From Rhabditoides inermis (taxonomy: Eukaryota; Nematoda; Chromadorea; Rhabditida; Rhabditidae), in the NCBI GenBank assembly GCA_963966185.1, contig CAWZYM010000331.1, forward strand, positions 917,501-981,500: a DNA stretch of 64,000 nt. Direction: 5' to 3'. The notes below the pieces were generated by a model. The model saw only the letters and a list, made by a program, of their open reading frames with translations, did no database searches and had not been told where the DNA came from. The translations under genes were made by a program, and so were the position numbers. How positions within the stretch are numbered: position 1 is the first letter of the stretch; the number at the start of each line of letters is the position of its first letter. Positions 1-39,200 of the stretch are shown in pieces.

Positions 1-228
1 CCACGTGGAACCATTTGTTCCCACCATTGTTGCGATTTGTGATTTCAATCGAAAAATTGGATGGTGCACTTCTCGTTTGGATATCAAAAAAAAAATTCCT
101 CATTTCTCTGGTGTGAATAGATTGAATAGAGTATGACAATGGACTGAATAGACGGAAGTGTGTTGGTGGCTTGTGTTGGAAGTTGCGATATGAGAGGGAG
201 GATCGGTCGGTCGGACGTATGAGAGGAC

Positions 229-235
229 ATAAAAG
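229..235 (+). promoter_or_regulatory. TATA-like box upstream of the small secreted-peptide gene
   Basis: The heptamer ATAAAAG lies 52 bp before the ATG at 287. This is a normal distance for a TATA element with a short 5' UTR of about 25-30 nt. The assignment rests on sequence and spacing only; no transcript start is known. Confidence 0.45.
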
Positions 236-286
236 GGAGTGGGGGAAGATGGGAGACACAGAGCATCCACTCTTCATCCATCTACC

Positions 287-410
287 ATGAACGCCCGCTG
301 TCTCTTTGCTCTCCTGACCCTTGTCGCTGTCTCCTGTGCTGTCATCATCGATTGCGCCAAGTTCTGCCAGGGTTACGGTGGAGTGGCCTCCTACTGCAAC
401 TGTCCCGAGT

Positions 411-467
<57 letters not shown>

Positions 468-912
468 CCGTATGATTCAGTCTGGTCACCAACTCCAACC
501 TGACTTGCTACAACAAGTGCCTCTCTAACTGCAACGCCAACTCTGCCTGTCAGGAAGATGTGAGTTAATGAAGAAGGGGAAAAATATACGGTAGATTGAA
601 TCTATTTTCAGAAAACGATGACTTGCTGCATGCCTGTCAATGGATTCTACAAGAACCAGAAGTGTTCTACCAAGTGCTACATGTAACATAACACATCAAT
701 ATTCTCGTAGAATAGATTCTCGTAGAACATAGATAAATATTTGCATACTCAAAAGTGTCGTCACTTTGGTGGCAATCGAGAAGTGCTGAATCTTTTATAA
801 TCGACCGTGCTTTCGCAGGTATTGTGTTGTATTTCCGATCGTGCTCAGACCGACGGGCCTTACACTGATCAATTCCTCTTTTCTTCCATGCTGCAGGTAT
901 TACTTCAAGTAA
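287..912 (+). CDS. small secreted cysteine-rich protein (3-4 exons)
   Basis: Seen: ATG at 287 opens a hydrophobic signal peptide (MNARCLFALLTLVAVSCA). Exon 1 is 287-408, exon 2 is 481-559 and exon 3 starts at 612; phases join without a stop. Intron 1 is almost entirely (GA)n. If exon 3 is read straight through, it stops with TAA at 684-686 (91 aa). A better-looking end uses the donor GTAACA at 683 and the acceptor CTGCAG at 891-896, giving a last exon 897-912 that ends in YYFK (95 aa) with AATAAA 10 nt later. The mature part carries 12 cysteines, including one CC pair, which implies a disulfide-rich extracellular peptide. I do not recognise the family; the role (structural, antimicrobial or signalling) is unknown. 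Start, signal peptide and exon phases are solid; the 3' end choice is an inference. Confidence 0.8.
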
Positions 913-921
913 GTAAGTTCA

Positions 922-927
922 AATAAA
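922..927 (+). promoter_or_regulatory. poly(A) signal AATAAA of the secreted-peptide gene
   Basis: AATAAA sits 10 nt after the stop of the alternative last exon (897-912). No AATAAA is present after the earlier stop at 684-686, which favours the spliced 3' end. Confidence 0.55.
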
Positions 928-1273
928 TACCTGCAGGATGGAGGAAGAGAGGGGAAGTTCGGTGGAAGGCAGGTCGGAGCAGGTTCGGGGCTGGAAGCTG
1001 TCTTGGAAGGGAAGTTACGTGCTTTCCACAGATTTTCTGGATAGGAAGGGCAGATCGACGCTACGTTACTCTATTTCGGTAAAAGCTCGATAGCAGAGGT
1101 GGAACATGAAATTTGAAATGTTTTATACGATCTTTTGCGATAACAAGAATACTGTATTGAGTGGGTCTGCAAACTTATGATCGGTGTTGTGTATACCACT
1201 GATACCACCCAAATGCGTGGGTGCAGAAAGATGAGGGGATATAGAGGGATGAATGGACAGAGGGCGCAGGGGC

Positions 1274-1332
<59 letters not shown>

Positions 1333-2060
1333 GCGGCTCTCTCTGACAGTCTCTATTGCCAGCCGCCCATTCGCAAATGAGCGAGGCCCAAGGTCATCGG
1401 TACCCGTGTGCAGTTTTCTTATTGTTCACCCTCCACCCTGTCATCTTTTTTTCGGATACTGATTCATTGATTGTTTGCATTTGCAGTGTAATTATGTGTA
1501 ATTATAACCATTCACGTGCTGAGTGGAGTGTCTTTTTTGCGGGGCGCGGACCTATTTCGGGGCGCGAGTTTCAAGTGAGTTCCAAGTGTTTGCTGTTGCT
1601 TTCAATGCAATGGTCACAATACTCGACCGCACCTACATACATACATTGTAGAGAGGAAGTGTGAGGCGATCACTTTCTGAAAATGGGAAAGGAAAGAGAG
1701 AGAGAGTGAAAATCCGGTCCGCCCTGAGGGTGGCCAGAGCGAGCGCAGAGAGCGTGGCGTAGCAGGAGAGACAGACATGACTTGAGTCGCGCGAGACAAG
1801 TGTCGTGTTCTTTCTTTGGTGCGGGCGGAGATTATACCCTGTGCAACCGCGCGCGTGTCTCTAGATTCCTCGAATTGTTTCGCTCTCTCCCACTGATTTA
1901 CTGTTGCGGAGCGGGATTTTCGGATGATCCGCGCGATTTTTTTTGTTGCGACTTGGTAGGCGAGAACCGCCGCTAGGACCGTGATTTACACCATATCTGT
2001 TTTCTTCTTGGTTTTAAAATGTGTGTGTGTGTATGTTCACTTGAATGAGTTTACCCGCAG

Positions 2061-2175
2061 ATCGATCTACCCGATCTCACTTCAAATGTGCTAATCTAAT
2101 CCGAATAATTTGAATAATGCTGCACTAATTAAGCTTTTAATGTCTTGCACTTTACAGTGCTCGCAATCTGAGCGC
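2061..2175. repeat. diverged non-coding duplicate, copy 1
   Basis: It begins with CGATCTACCCGATCTCACT and runs on through GTGCTAATCT, GCACTAATT and a GCAATCTGAGCGCAA block. The same ordered words recur at 3070-3165. It has no coding potential in either orientation. Confidence 0.5.
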
Positions 2176-2646
2176 AATTTAGCTGCTCCAAGGCCTCGCA
2201 TATATCTTGACCCTTCCACATTGTTGTAGTGTTTACAGTCCCGCCGCCGCGCCCTTTTATGCTGATTCTTTCATTCTCGACCTTCGTGTGGGTTATGACT
2301 CTTCCGGTGTGCACCCTCGCCGGTTCTCTCTCTCTCTCTCTCTCCCTCTCTCTCTCAGTTTATGACTGTAACGATATGTCGGAATCTACTCAATTCAATG
2401 CACAGGTCACACCTCTGTTCTCCTTTTCCATTATCCGAAATCGTCTTCCTCCCTTCACGCGTTCGAATTGCTCCTCCATTTTTGTGTGTGTCGGCGCCTG
2501 ACCGCTAGCAAATTGCTGTGGAAGACGACGCGGGGCTCATTTGCATACCTCTCCAATCGTCTCATCCCCTCTCCTCATCCAGGAAGACTGTAATTACTGG
2601 GTGGGAGACCGCCCGCAGCGTTTTATTATGCATATTACCCGACACC

Positions 2647-2687
<41 letters not shown>

Positions 2688-3069
2688 CGGGAGGATTAAC
2701 CTGTTGGACTGCTTAGCAATGCATATTTCGCCCTCATTCCGTTTTTTGTGTCTAATCGATATCGATCAGTATGTCTTTCGTGTCACCCTCACTTGACACT
2801 GTCTGTCCCTGTGGTGGTCCCTTTGGCGGCGGCGAGGGGTCCGCGCTCAATTAGTCGTGAGTGTTTGGCGCGTCTCTCTTTACCTGTATAGCCTGGCGCT
2901 CTCTCACATCTCCACACTCTCTCGCTACTTTCCAACCCTGCCCCTCTCATATCCCCTCGCTCTCTCGCCGACTGTCTGGGTACAGGCATGTGCGCACTGA
3001 CCTGTGATTGATGTGAGCAGAGTGTGGGAGACACACGGAACATGTCTTGATCTACCACCATCTCATTTC

Positions 3070-3165
3070 TCGATCTACCCGATCTCACTCCAGATGTGCT
3101 AATCTTCCGCCACACGTCTAATGTTGCACTAATTGACAGCTGTTGTTGCGCGCAAATCTGATCAA
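3070..3165. repeat. diverged non-coding duplicate, copy 2
   Basis: It shares the ordered words CGATCTACCCGATCTCACT, GTGCTAATCT and GCACTAATT with 2061-2175, and ends in a similar CGCAAATCTGA. Further GATCTACCC words occur at about 3532 and 3790. Confidence 0.5.
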
Positions 3166-5165
3166 GATGATTAATTTGATTCGGAGAGAGATCTTGATTG
3201 AATGACGTCGTGTTTACGCGCACTCTGTCCTCATTTTGTCACCAGTAATCGTTCTCTGGCATGATATCCCGTTAGTTTACCATTTCGTATAGACGTATAG
3301 ACCAATTGACGGGGTTTCGCCTCGCCTCTCGCGCCCAGAGGGATGATCCCGCAAATCGGTTCAACCGTGAGACTCAACCCCCTCAGGGCATTTAGAGAGG
3401 CGCAGTGGTGAGAGCGCGGCGAGAGAGCGTGTAGATCGGAGAGAGCCAGACACGACGAGGCGGTCATTCTCTCACCAGTGTTTGTGTAGTGTGTCGAGGC
3501 TGGAGGGCCGACACGCCGACACACTCTACTGATCTACCCCCAGCTGATTCGACCACCACTGACTATCTGAAAATATTGGCTGCGTAACGGTTTTCGGTTG
3601 AGTATCAATTGCCCGCGATTTCCTCATTTCGACTGGGGTCACTTCGACCTTGTCCCATCAAGGTCACTGCCGACTCAGCAGATTTGCATTTTCACACAGC
3701 TCTCTCACTACCTGACCCTATTCACCCATTCCTAATCGATCCGCTGCCTCTCTCTCTTCAGGTAGATCAGTCTAATCTAATCCCCACTTGATCTACCCGC
3801 AATTCGATAGCCGCGCCCAGACCTGTTGTCTCTCTACTAGCTACTACCAGTCCTCGGGAATTGGCTTGTCTCGCTGGGCTAGCGAGAACTAGGTTCTTCT
3901 CCCAATATCTCTCGTTTCCCCGCTGGATTTATGTACTTCCTGTGATTTCACGTCTCGACCGACCGCCACAACATCATTAGGGTGTGGTGATGCGATATTC
4001 CAGCTATATTCTCCCCCGAGGCTTCGTGCCACCATATTTATGTTTACTCGACGTCCGAGATTGATGGTATTTTGGCGGCCGGGCTCTGGATTCATTTCTG
4101 GATTCATTTCTCGCTTTAGCTCTGTGCTCTGTGATTGTGCATACGCGATATTGCCACCTGGTCATTTCGCGCGCGTGTCGTTTTGGCTATTAATGGACCA
4201 TTGAATGCCGAATTTGGTTGATCCAAGCTCGGATTCCTATTATTGAACACTGATTGCACATTCATGACTCACTACACCTGTAGTGGTGTTGGTTATTGGA
4301 TGAGAGAGAGGGAGAGAGAGGGAGAGAGAGGGAGAGAGAGAGAAAGGCATAGTGAGTCATTCTCAATGCTTTTTGCTGGACTGCACTCGTTTACACATCC
4401 AGCACTCATTTTATCGCTTCCATCCATCAACTCGCGCTTATGATCTACGCCATGAAACGTATTTCCGCGCCAAAGAAACGTACGGATCTGCGGATTTCCC
4501 CATAAAAAGAGGCTATCGTGTTTCAATCACTCTACACGTGCTACTCTTTGGCCTCGCGGTACACTCGAAATCAATGTCAATGTTTATTCTGACCTCTCAC
4601 CCCCCTCTGGCGGTCGCCCCCTATTTCTCCACTCCGTTTCTTTTCCATTGTCTACCGGCCGCGCGGCTATTCGCTCTGCGTGTCTGCGCTCTCCGCGCTC
4701 TCCGCTCTCTCGTCGCGTGTAGAACAGTACTCCATACAACGTATGGCGACGCCTTTGTGACATACGACACCACGAGTGACCGTTTTTGGCCAGGCCCAGG
4801 CGTGATTGCGAGAGGGTCTCTCTCTATCTCTCTCTCTCTCTCTCCATCTCTCTCTCTCTCTCTCCATCTCCATCTCTATCTCTCTCTCTCTCTCTCGCAA
4901 AACACCTGACGCCTACTCCATGTTTGTGAGTGGTCGCAGGCTTTCGCATTCCCACGCTCCTCACTCAAATGCAATCACGCTTCTTTCGTCCTCCAGTTTT
5001 CTTCGGTCTTAAATGGGAGGACTGCGAGCCTACTCAATGGTGTGTGTGATCGTGGACTTTTTCCTTTTATGCCCGCCACCCTCTCTATGAACTTTTTGAG
5101 TAGCGCGCTTTGTTTAGAGGGTCTTTATCCTTCTCCTCCCCTCTCTCTCCCCCTCTCTCTCCCTT

Positions 5166-5196
<31 letters not shown>

Positions 5197-6121
5197 GCTC
5201 TCTTATTCTTATCCACCAGATCGCAGGGATATCCAAGTGAACACTCGACGATCCTCGAACTGTTTACATTCGGAGGATGGAGACACTTGGCTGCTCTTCT
5301 CATCTTCTATATCCATTCATTCATCCATTCATTCAATGTATTGCTTCCGCCAGTTTCCGACTTTTGGAGGTTGCAGAAAACTGTCAACACATTTTTATCA
5401 CCTCGTGTGAAAAACGCTTTGTTTTTAGTATGTTATGTTATTATAAGATACCTTATTATTGAATAGATAGATCATGCCATGAGTTCTGGTAAGGTCATTG
5501 CAGCGGCCTTCAACTGACCCCCTCCTTTCACGGTTATGAACGCCAAAAAAAAGCGCCGCTCCGTTCAATTTCCGATTTTCTCGCCATATTTTTCACTTCG
5601 CAGCAGATTTCTGCGATATCCGCGATTTCGTACGTACGAATCGAAATTGGCGAGACACTGTGTTCTAAATTCGAGAGAATGTGCAGTCTCTCTCTCTCTC
5701 TCGATTAATCACAAATCAACATCGTTTGATGATCCCATCAAGTTGTCGATATTCAATCCTTACATGACCCTATTTCTCTTACATCACACGCGCCCTGATT
5801 TCACCCTGTTTTGTGCAATTTGGTCATCTCTCAAAAGCTTGTGTTTTCCGATGGAACCTCTCTGCTTGGAGTTCCAATTCCCAAATCCGTGTTGTCTTTT
5901 TCGTTTTCGTTCGCCACCAGACAATGAACGGGGAGCGATCAAATATTTGTGCTGATCCCCCCGCTATCAGCGAGAGACCAGAGAAGCAGAGTGTTGTGAG
6001 AGACGCAGAGACGCAGAACACCTCCCGAAACTCATCCCATGATCCGTGCCTTTTCATGCATATTTGTTCTTTATTATTTTCTCATAACATTTCTCTTTAG
6101 ATTTCAAAATATGTCGAGGTG

Positions 6122-32736
<26,615 letters not shown>

Positions 32737-33030
32737 AGGCCCCCTCCCCCTCGTCTGACGTCATCGTAGCCGACGTGAATCTCCCGTATTGCCATCGCAC
32801 CCCACTATTTCGGTTTCTATTCTGCTCCACTACGGGTCGCTAGTCGTTTTTGTTTCATTTTTTGATATTGACTTGAGTGCTACCGTAGCTTTGTGTGCGT
32901 TTTCGATGCAATTGTATTGGCCCGATCATATTTGTCTCTCCACTCTCTTTCTTCCTTGATTTCCATGTGTATAGCACCACCTCCCCCCGCTCACTGTGTG
33001 CGTCACGTTTTGATGTTTTTCGATTTTAAT

Positions 33031-33036
33031 AATAAA
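33031..33036 (+). promoter_or_regulatory. poly(A) signal of the receptor phosphatase
   Basis: AATAAA lies about 295 nt after the TGA at 32734. The satellite array starts only about 210 bp further on. Confidence 0.7.
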
Positions 33037-33161
33037 ATATTTGACAAATACTTTATCTGGGCGTTTATGATTGTATGAATGCATATGAATATGGATGTGA
33101 ATTTTTGGTAATAATTGATGAAGTGATAAAGAAAGAGAGAGAGAGGAAGAATGAGAGAATG

Positions 33162-33165
<4 letters not shown>

Positions 33166-33198
<33 letters not shown>
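33166..33198 (+). repeat. (CT)n tract between the phosphatase 3' end and the satellite
   Basis: A pure CT run sits in the short spacer between the poly(A) signal and the first satellite monomer. Confidence 0.9.
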
Positions 33199-33203
<5 letters not shown>

Positions 33204-33246
33204 ATCAATGCTCCGAGGACTGTTGCAAGCAGGAATACGAATACGA

Positions 33247-36200
33247 AGTGTTTATAGTGAAGTCACTTTCTGAAGATGATATTCATATGGCCAGATCGTT
33301 TCTATATCGCTGCATTTAATTTATTTTAACTGCCTGACGCCACGGGATCAAAGTGTGTTGGCTGGTTTGAACATAAGCGATCGATACTATACAATTACAG
33401 TGTTTCTCAGTGAAGTCACTCTCTGAAGATGATATTCATGAGGCCAGATCGTTTCTATATAGCTGCATTCGTTTGAGAATTCATTTTAACTGCCTGGCGC
33501 CACAGGATCTGAGTGTGTTGTCTGGTTTGAACATAAGCGATCGATACTAAACAAGTACAGTGTTTCTCAGTGAAGTCACTCTCTGAAGATGATATTCATA
33601 AGGCCAGATCGTTTCTATATCGCTGCATTCATTTGAGAATTTATTTTAACTGCCTGGCGCCACGGGATCTAAGTGTGTTGTCTGGTTTGAACATAAGCGA
33701 TCGATACTAAACAAGTACAGTGTTTCTCAGTGAAGTCACTCTCTGAACATGATATTCATATGGCCAGATCGTTTCTATATCGCTGCATTCGTTTGAGAAC
33801 TTATTTTAACGGCCTGACGCCATTGGATCAAAGTGTGTTGTCTGGTTTGAACATAAGCGATCGATACTGTACAAGTACAGTGTTTCTCAGTGAAGTCACT
33901 CTCTGAAGATGATATTCATAATGCCAGATCGTTTCTATATCGCTGCATTCGTTTGAGAATTTATTTTAACTGCCTGGCGCCACGGGATCTACATAAGTGT
34001 GTAGTCTGGTTTGAACATAAGCGATCGATACTATACAAGTACAGTGTTTCTCAGTGAAGTCACTCTCTGAAGATGATATTTTAATGGTCAGATCGTTTCT
34101 ATATCGCTGCATTCGTTTGAAAATTTATTTTAACTGCCTGGCGCCACGGGATCTAAGTGTGTTGTCTGGTTTGAACATAAGCGATCTATACTATACAAGT
34201 ACAGTGTTTCTCAGTGAAGTCACTCTCTGAAGATGATATTTTAATGGTCAGATCGTTTCTATATCGCTGCATTCGTTTGAGAATTTATTTTAACTGCCTG
34301 GCGCCTTGGGATCAGATCGTTTCTCTATCGCTGCATTCATTTGAGAATTTATTTTAACTGCCTGACGCCACGGGATCAAAGTGTGTTGTCTGGTTTGAAC
34401 ATAAGCGGTCGATACTATACAAGTACAGTGTTTCTCAGTGAAGTCACTCTCTGAAGATGATTTTCAAATGGTCAGAACGTTTCTATATCGCTGCATTCGT
34501 TTGAGAATTTATTTTAACTGCCTGACGCCACGGGATCAAAGTGTGTTGTATGGTTTGAACATAAGCGATCGATACTATACAAGTACAGTGTTTCTCAGCG
34601 AAGTCACTCTTTGAAGATGATATTCATATGGCCAGATCGTTTCTATATCGCTGCATTCGTTTGAGAAAAATTATTTTAACTGCCTGACGCCACGGGGTCA
34701 AAGTGTTTTTCCCTGTTTGAACATAAGCGATCGATACTATACAAGTACAGTGTTTCTCAAAGAAGTCACTCTCTGAAGATGATATTTAAATGATCAGATC
34801 GTTTCTAAATCGCTGCATTCGTTTGAGAATTTATTTTAACTGCCTGACGCCACGGGATCAAGTGTGTTTTCTGGTTTGAACATAAGCGATCGATACTGTA
34901 CAAGTACAGTGTTTCTCAGTGAAGTCACTCTCTGAAGGTGATATTCAAATGGTCAGATCGTTTCTATATCGTTGCATTCGTTTGAGAATTCATTTTAACT
35001 GCCTGACGCCACGGGATCAAAGTGTGTTGTCTGGTTTGAACATAAGTGGTCGATACTATACAAGTACAGTGTTTCTCAGTGAAGTCACTTTCTGAAAATG
35101 ATATTTAAATGGCCAGATCGTTTCTATATCGCTGCATTCGTTTGAGAATTTATTTTAACTGCCTGACGCCACGGGATCAAAGTGTGTTGTCTGGTTTGAA
35201 CATATGCGATCGATACTGTACAAGTACAGTGTTTCTCAGTGAAGTCACTCTCTGAAGATGATATTCATATGGCCAGAACGTTTCTATATCGCTGCATTCG
35301 TTTGAGAATTTATTTCAACTGCCTGACGCCACGGGATCAAAGTGTGTTGTCTGGTTTGAACATAAGCGATCGATACTGTACAAGTACAGTGTTTCTCAGT
35401 AAATTCACTCTCTGAAGATGATATTTGAATGGTCAGATCGTTTCTCTATCGCTGCATTCGTTTGAGAATTTATTTTAACTGCCTGACGCCACGGGATCAA
35501 AGTGTGTTGTCTGGTTTGAACATAAGCGATCGATACTATACAAGTACAGTGTTTCTCAGTGAAGTCACTCTTTGAAGATGATATTAATATGGCCAGATCG
35601 TTTCTATATCGCTGCATTCGTTTGAGAATTTATTTCAACTGCCTGACGCCACGGGATCAAAGTGTGTTGTCTGGTTTGAACATAAGCGATCGATACTATA
35701 CAAGTACAGTGTTTATCAGTGAAGTCACTTTCTGAAGATGATATTTAAATGGTCAGATCGTTTCTATATCGCTGCATTCGTTTGAGAATTTATTTAACTG
35801 CCTGACGCCACGGGATCAAAGTGTGTTGTCTGGTTTGAACATAAGCGATCGATACTGTACAAGTACAGTGTTTCTCAGAATAGTCACTCTCCAAAGATGA
35901 TATTCATAACGCCAGACCGTTTCTATATCGCTGCAATCGTTTGAGAATTTATTTTAACTGCCTGACGCCACAGGATCAAAGTGTGTTGTTGGTTTGAACA
36001 TAAGCGATCGATACTATACAAGTACAGTGTTTCTCAGTGAAGTCACTCTCTGAAGATGATATTCATAAGGCCAGATTGTTTCTATATCGCTGCATTCGTT
36101 TGAGAATTTATTTTAACTGCCTGACGCCACGGATCAAAGTGTGTTGTCTGGTTTGAACATAAGCGATCGATACTACACAAGTACAGTGTTTCTCAGTGAA

Positions 36201-39200
36201 GTCACTCTCTGAAGATGATATTCAAATGGTCAGATCGTTTCTATATCGCTGCATTCGTTTGAGAATTTGTTTTAACTGCCTGACGCCACGGGATCAAAGT
36301 GTGTTGTCTGGTTTGAACATAAGCGATCGATACTGTACAAGTACAGTGTTTCTCAGTGAATTCACTCTCTGAAGATGATATTTAAAGTGTCAGATCGTTT
36401 CTATATCGCTGCATTCGTTTGAGAATTTATTTTAACTGCCTGACGCCACGGGATCAAAGTGTGTTTTCTGGTTTGAACATAAGCGATCGATAATGTACAA
36501 GTACAGTGTTTCTCAGTGAAGTCACTCTCCAAAGATGATATTCATAACGCCAGACCGTTTCTATATCGCTGCAATCGTTTGAGAAGTTATTTTAACTGCC
36601 TGACGCCACAGGATCAAATTGTGTTGTCTGGTTTGAACATAAGCGATCGATACTACACAAGTACAGTGTTTCTCAGTGAAGTCACTCTCTGAAGATGATA
36701 TTCATAAGGCCAGATTGTTTCTATATCGCTGCATTCGTTTGAGAATTTATTTCAACTGCCTGACGCCACGGGATCAAAGTGTGTTGTCTGGTTTGAACAT
36801 AAGCGATCGATACTATACAAGTACAGTGTTTCTCAGTGAAGTCACTCTCTGAAGATGATTTTTGAATGGTCAGATCGTTTCTATATCGCTGCATTCGTTT
36901 GAGAATTTATTTTAACTGCCTGACGCCACGGGATCAAAGTGTGTTGTCTGGTTTGAACATAAGCGATCGATACTATACAAGTACAGTGTTTCTCAGTGAA
37001 GTCACTCTCTGAAGATGATATTCATAAGGCCAGATTGTTTATATATCGCTGCATTCGTTTGAGAATTTATTTTAACTGCCTGACGCCACGGGATCAAAGT
37101 GTGTTGTCTGGTTTGAACATAAGCGATCGATACTACACAAGTACAGTGTTTCTCAGTGAAGTCACTCTCTGAAGATGATATTCAAATGGTCAGATCGTTT
37201 CTATATCGCTGCATTCGTTTGAGAATTTATTTTAACTGCCTGACGCCACGGGATCAAAGTGTGTTGTCTGGTTTGAACATAAGCGATCGATACTGTACAA
37301 GTACAGTGTTTCTCAGTGAATTCACTCTCTGAAGATGATATTTAAAGTGTCAGATCGTTTCTATATCGCTGCATTCGTTTGAGAATTTATTTTAACTGCC
37401 TGACGCCACGGGATCAAAGTGTGTTTTCTGGTTTGAACATAAGCGATCGATAATGTACAAGTACAGTGTTTCTCAGTGAAGTCACTCTCCAAAGATGATA
37501 TTCATAACGCCAGACCGTTTCTATATCGCTGCAATCGTTTGAGAATTTATTTTAACTGCCTGACGCCACAGGATCAAATTGTGTTGTCTGGTTTGAACAT
37601 AAGCGATCGATACTGTACAAGTACAGTGTGTCTCAGTGAAGTCACTTTCTGAAGATGATTTTCATAAGGCCAGATCGTTTCTATATCGCTGCATTCGTTT
37701 GAGAATTTATTTTAACTGCCTGACGCCACGGGATCAAAGTGTGTTTTTCTGGTTTGAACATAGGCGATCGATAATGTACAAGTACAGTGTTTCTCAGTGA
37801 AGTCACTCTCCAAAGATGATATTCATAACGCCAGACCGTTTCTATATCGCTGCAATCGTTTGAGAATTTATTTTAACTGCCTGACGCCACAGGATCAAAG
37901 TGTGTTGTCTGGTTTGAACATAAGCGATCGATACTATACAAGTACAGTGTTTCTCAGTGAAGTCACTCTCTGAAGATGATATTCATAAGGCCAGATTGTT
38001 TCTATATCGCTGCATTCGTTTGAGAATTTATTTTAACTGCCTGACGCCACGGGATCAAAGTGTGTTGTCTGGTTTGAACATAAGCGATCGATACTGTACA
38101 AGTACAGTGTTTCTCAGTGAATTCACTCTCTGAAGATGATATTTAAAGTGTCAGATCGTTTCTATATCGCTGCATTCGTTTGAGAATTTATTTTAACTGC
38201 CTGACGCCACGGGATCAAAGTGTGTTTTCTGGTTTGAACATAAGCGATCGATAATGTACAAGTACAGTGTTTCTCAGTGAAGTCACTCTCCAAAAATGAT
38301 ATTCATAACGCCAGACCGTTTCTATATCGCTGCAATCGTTTGAGAATTTATTTTAACTGCCTGACGCCACAGGATCAAATTGTGTTGTCTGGTTTGAACA
38401 TAAGCGATCGATACTACACAAGTACAGTGTTTCTCAGTGAAGTCACTCTCTGAAGATGATATTCATAAGGCCAGATTGTTTCTATATCGCTGCATTCGTT
38501 TGAGAATTTATTTCAACTGCCTGACGCCACGGGATCAAAGTGTGTTGTCTGGTTTGAACATAAGCGATCGATACTATACAAGTACAGTGTTTCTCAGTGA
38601 AGTCACTCTCTGAAGATGATATTCAAATGGTCAGATCGTTTCTATATCGCTGCATTCGTTTGAGAATTTGTTTTAACTGCCTGACGCCACGGGATCAAAG
38701 TGTGTTGTCTGGTTTGAACATAAGCGATCGATACTGTACAAGTACAGTGTTTCTCAGTGAATTCACTCTCTGAAGATGATATTTAAAGTGTCAGATCGTT
38801 TCTATATCGCTGCATTCGTTTGAGAATTTATTTTAACTGCCTGACGCCACGGGATCAAAGTGTGTTTTCTGGTTTGAACATAAGCGATCGATAATGTACA
38901 AGTACAGTGTTTCTCAGTGAAGTCACTCTCCAAAGATGATATTCATAACGCCAGACCGTTTCTATATCGCTGCAATCGTTTGAGAATTTATTTTAACTGC
39001 CTGACGCCACAGGATCAAATTGTGTTGTCTGGTTTGAACATAAGCGATCGATACTACACAAGTACAGTGTTTCTCAGTGAAGTCACTCTCTGAAGATGAT
39101 ATTCATAAGGCCAGATTGTTTCTATATCGCTGCATTCGTTTGAGAATTTATTTCAACTGCCTGACGCCACGGGATCAAAGTGTGTTGTCTGGTTTGAACA

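Larger units (their letters stand above)
928..6100. other. 5.2-kb intergenic region without a convincing gene
   Basis: All open frames here are short and lack credible codon use, exon chaining or domain content. The stretch holds CT/GA microsatellites (about 1277-1331, 2326-2358, 2649-2691, 4291-4345, 4815-4897, 5145-5192) and a diverged duplicated block (2061 and 3070). The acceptor-like TTCTCTTTAG at 6091-6100 just before the phosphatase start could be a 3' splice site for an upstream non-coding exon or for trans-splicing. Confidence 0.6.

Noticed and set aside
1177..1664. Overlapping small frames around a (CT)n tract
   Set aside because: Most of their length is repeat-encoded SL/LS, with no splice-site or domain support.
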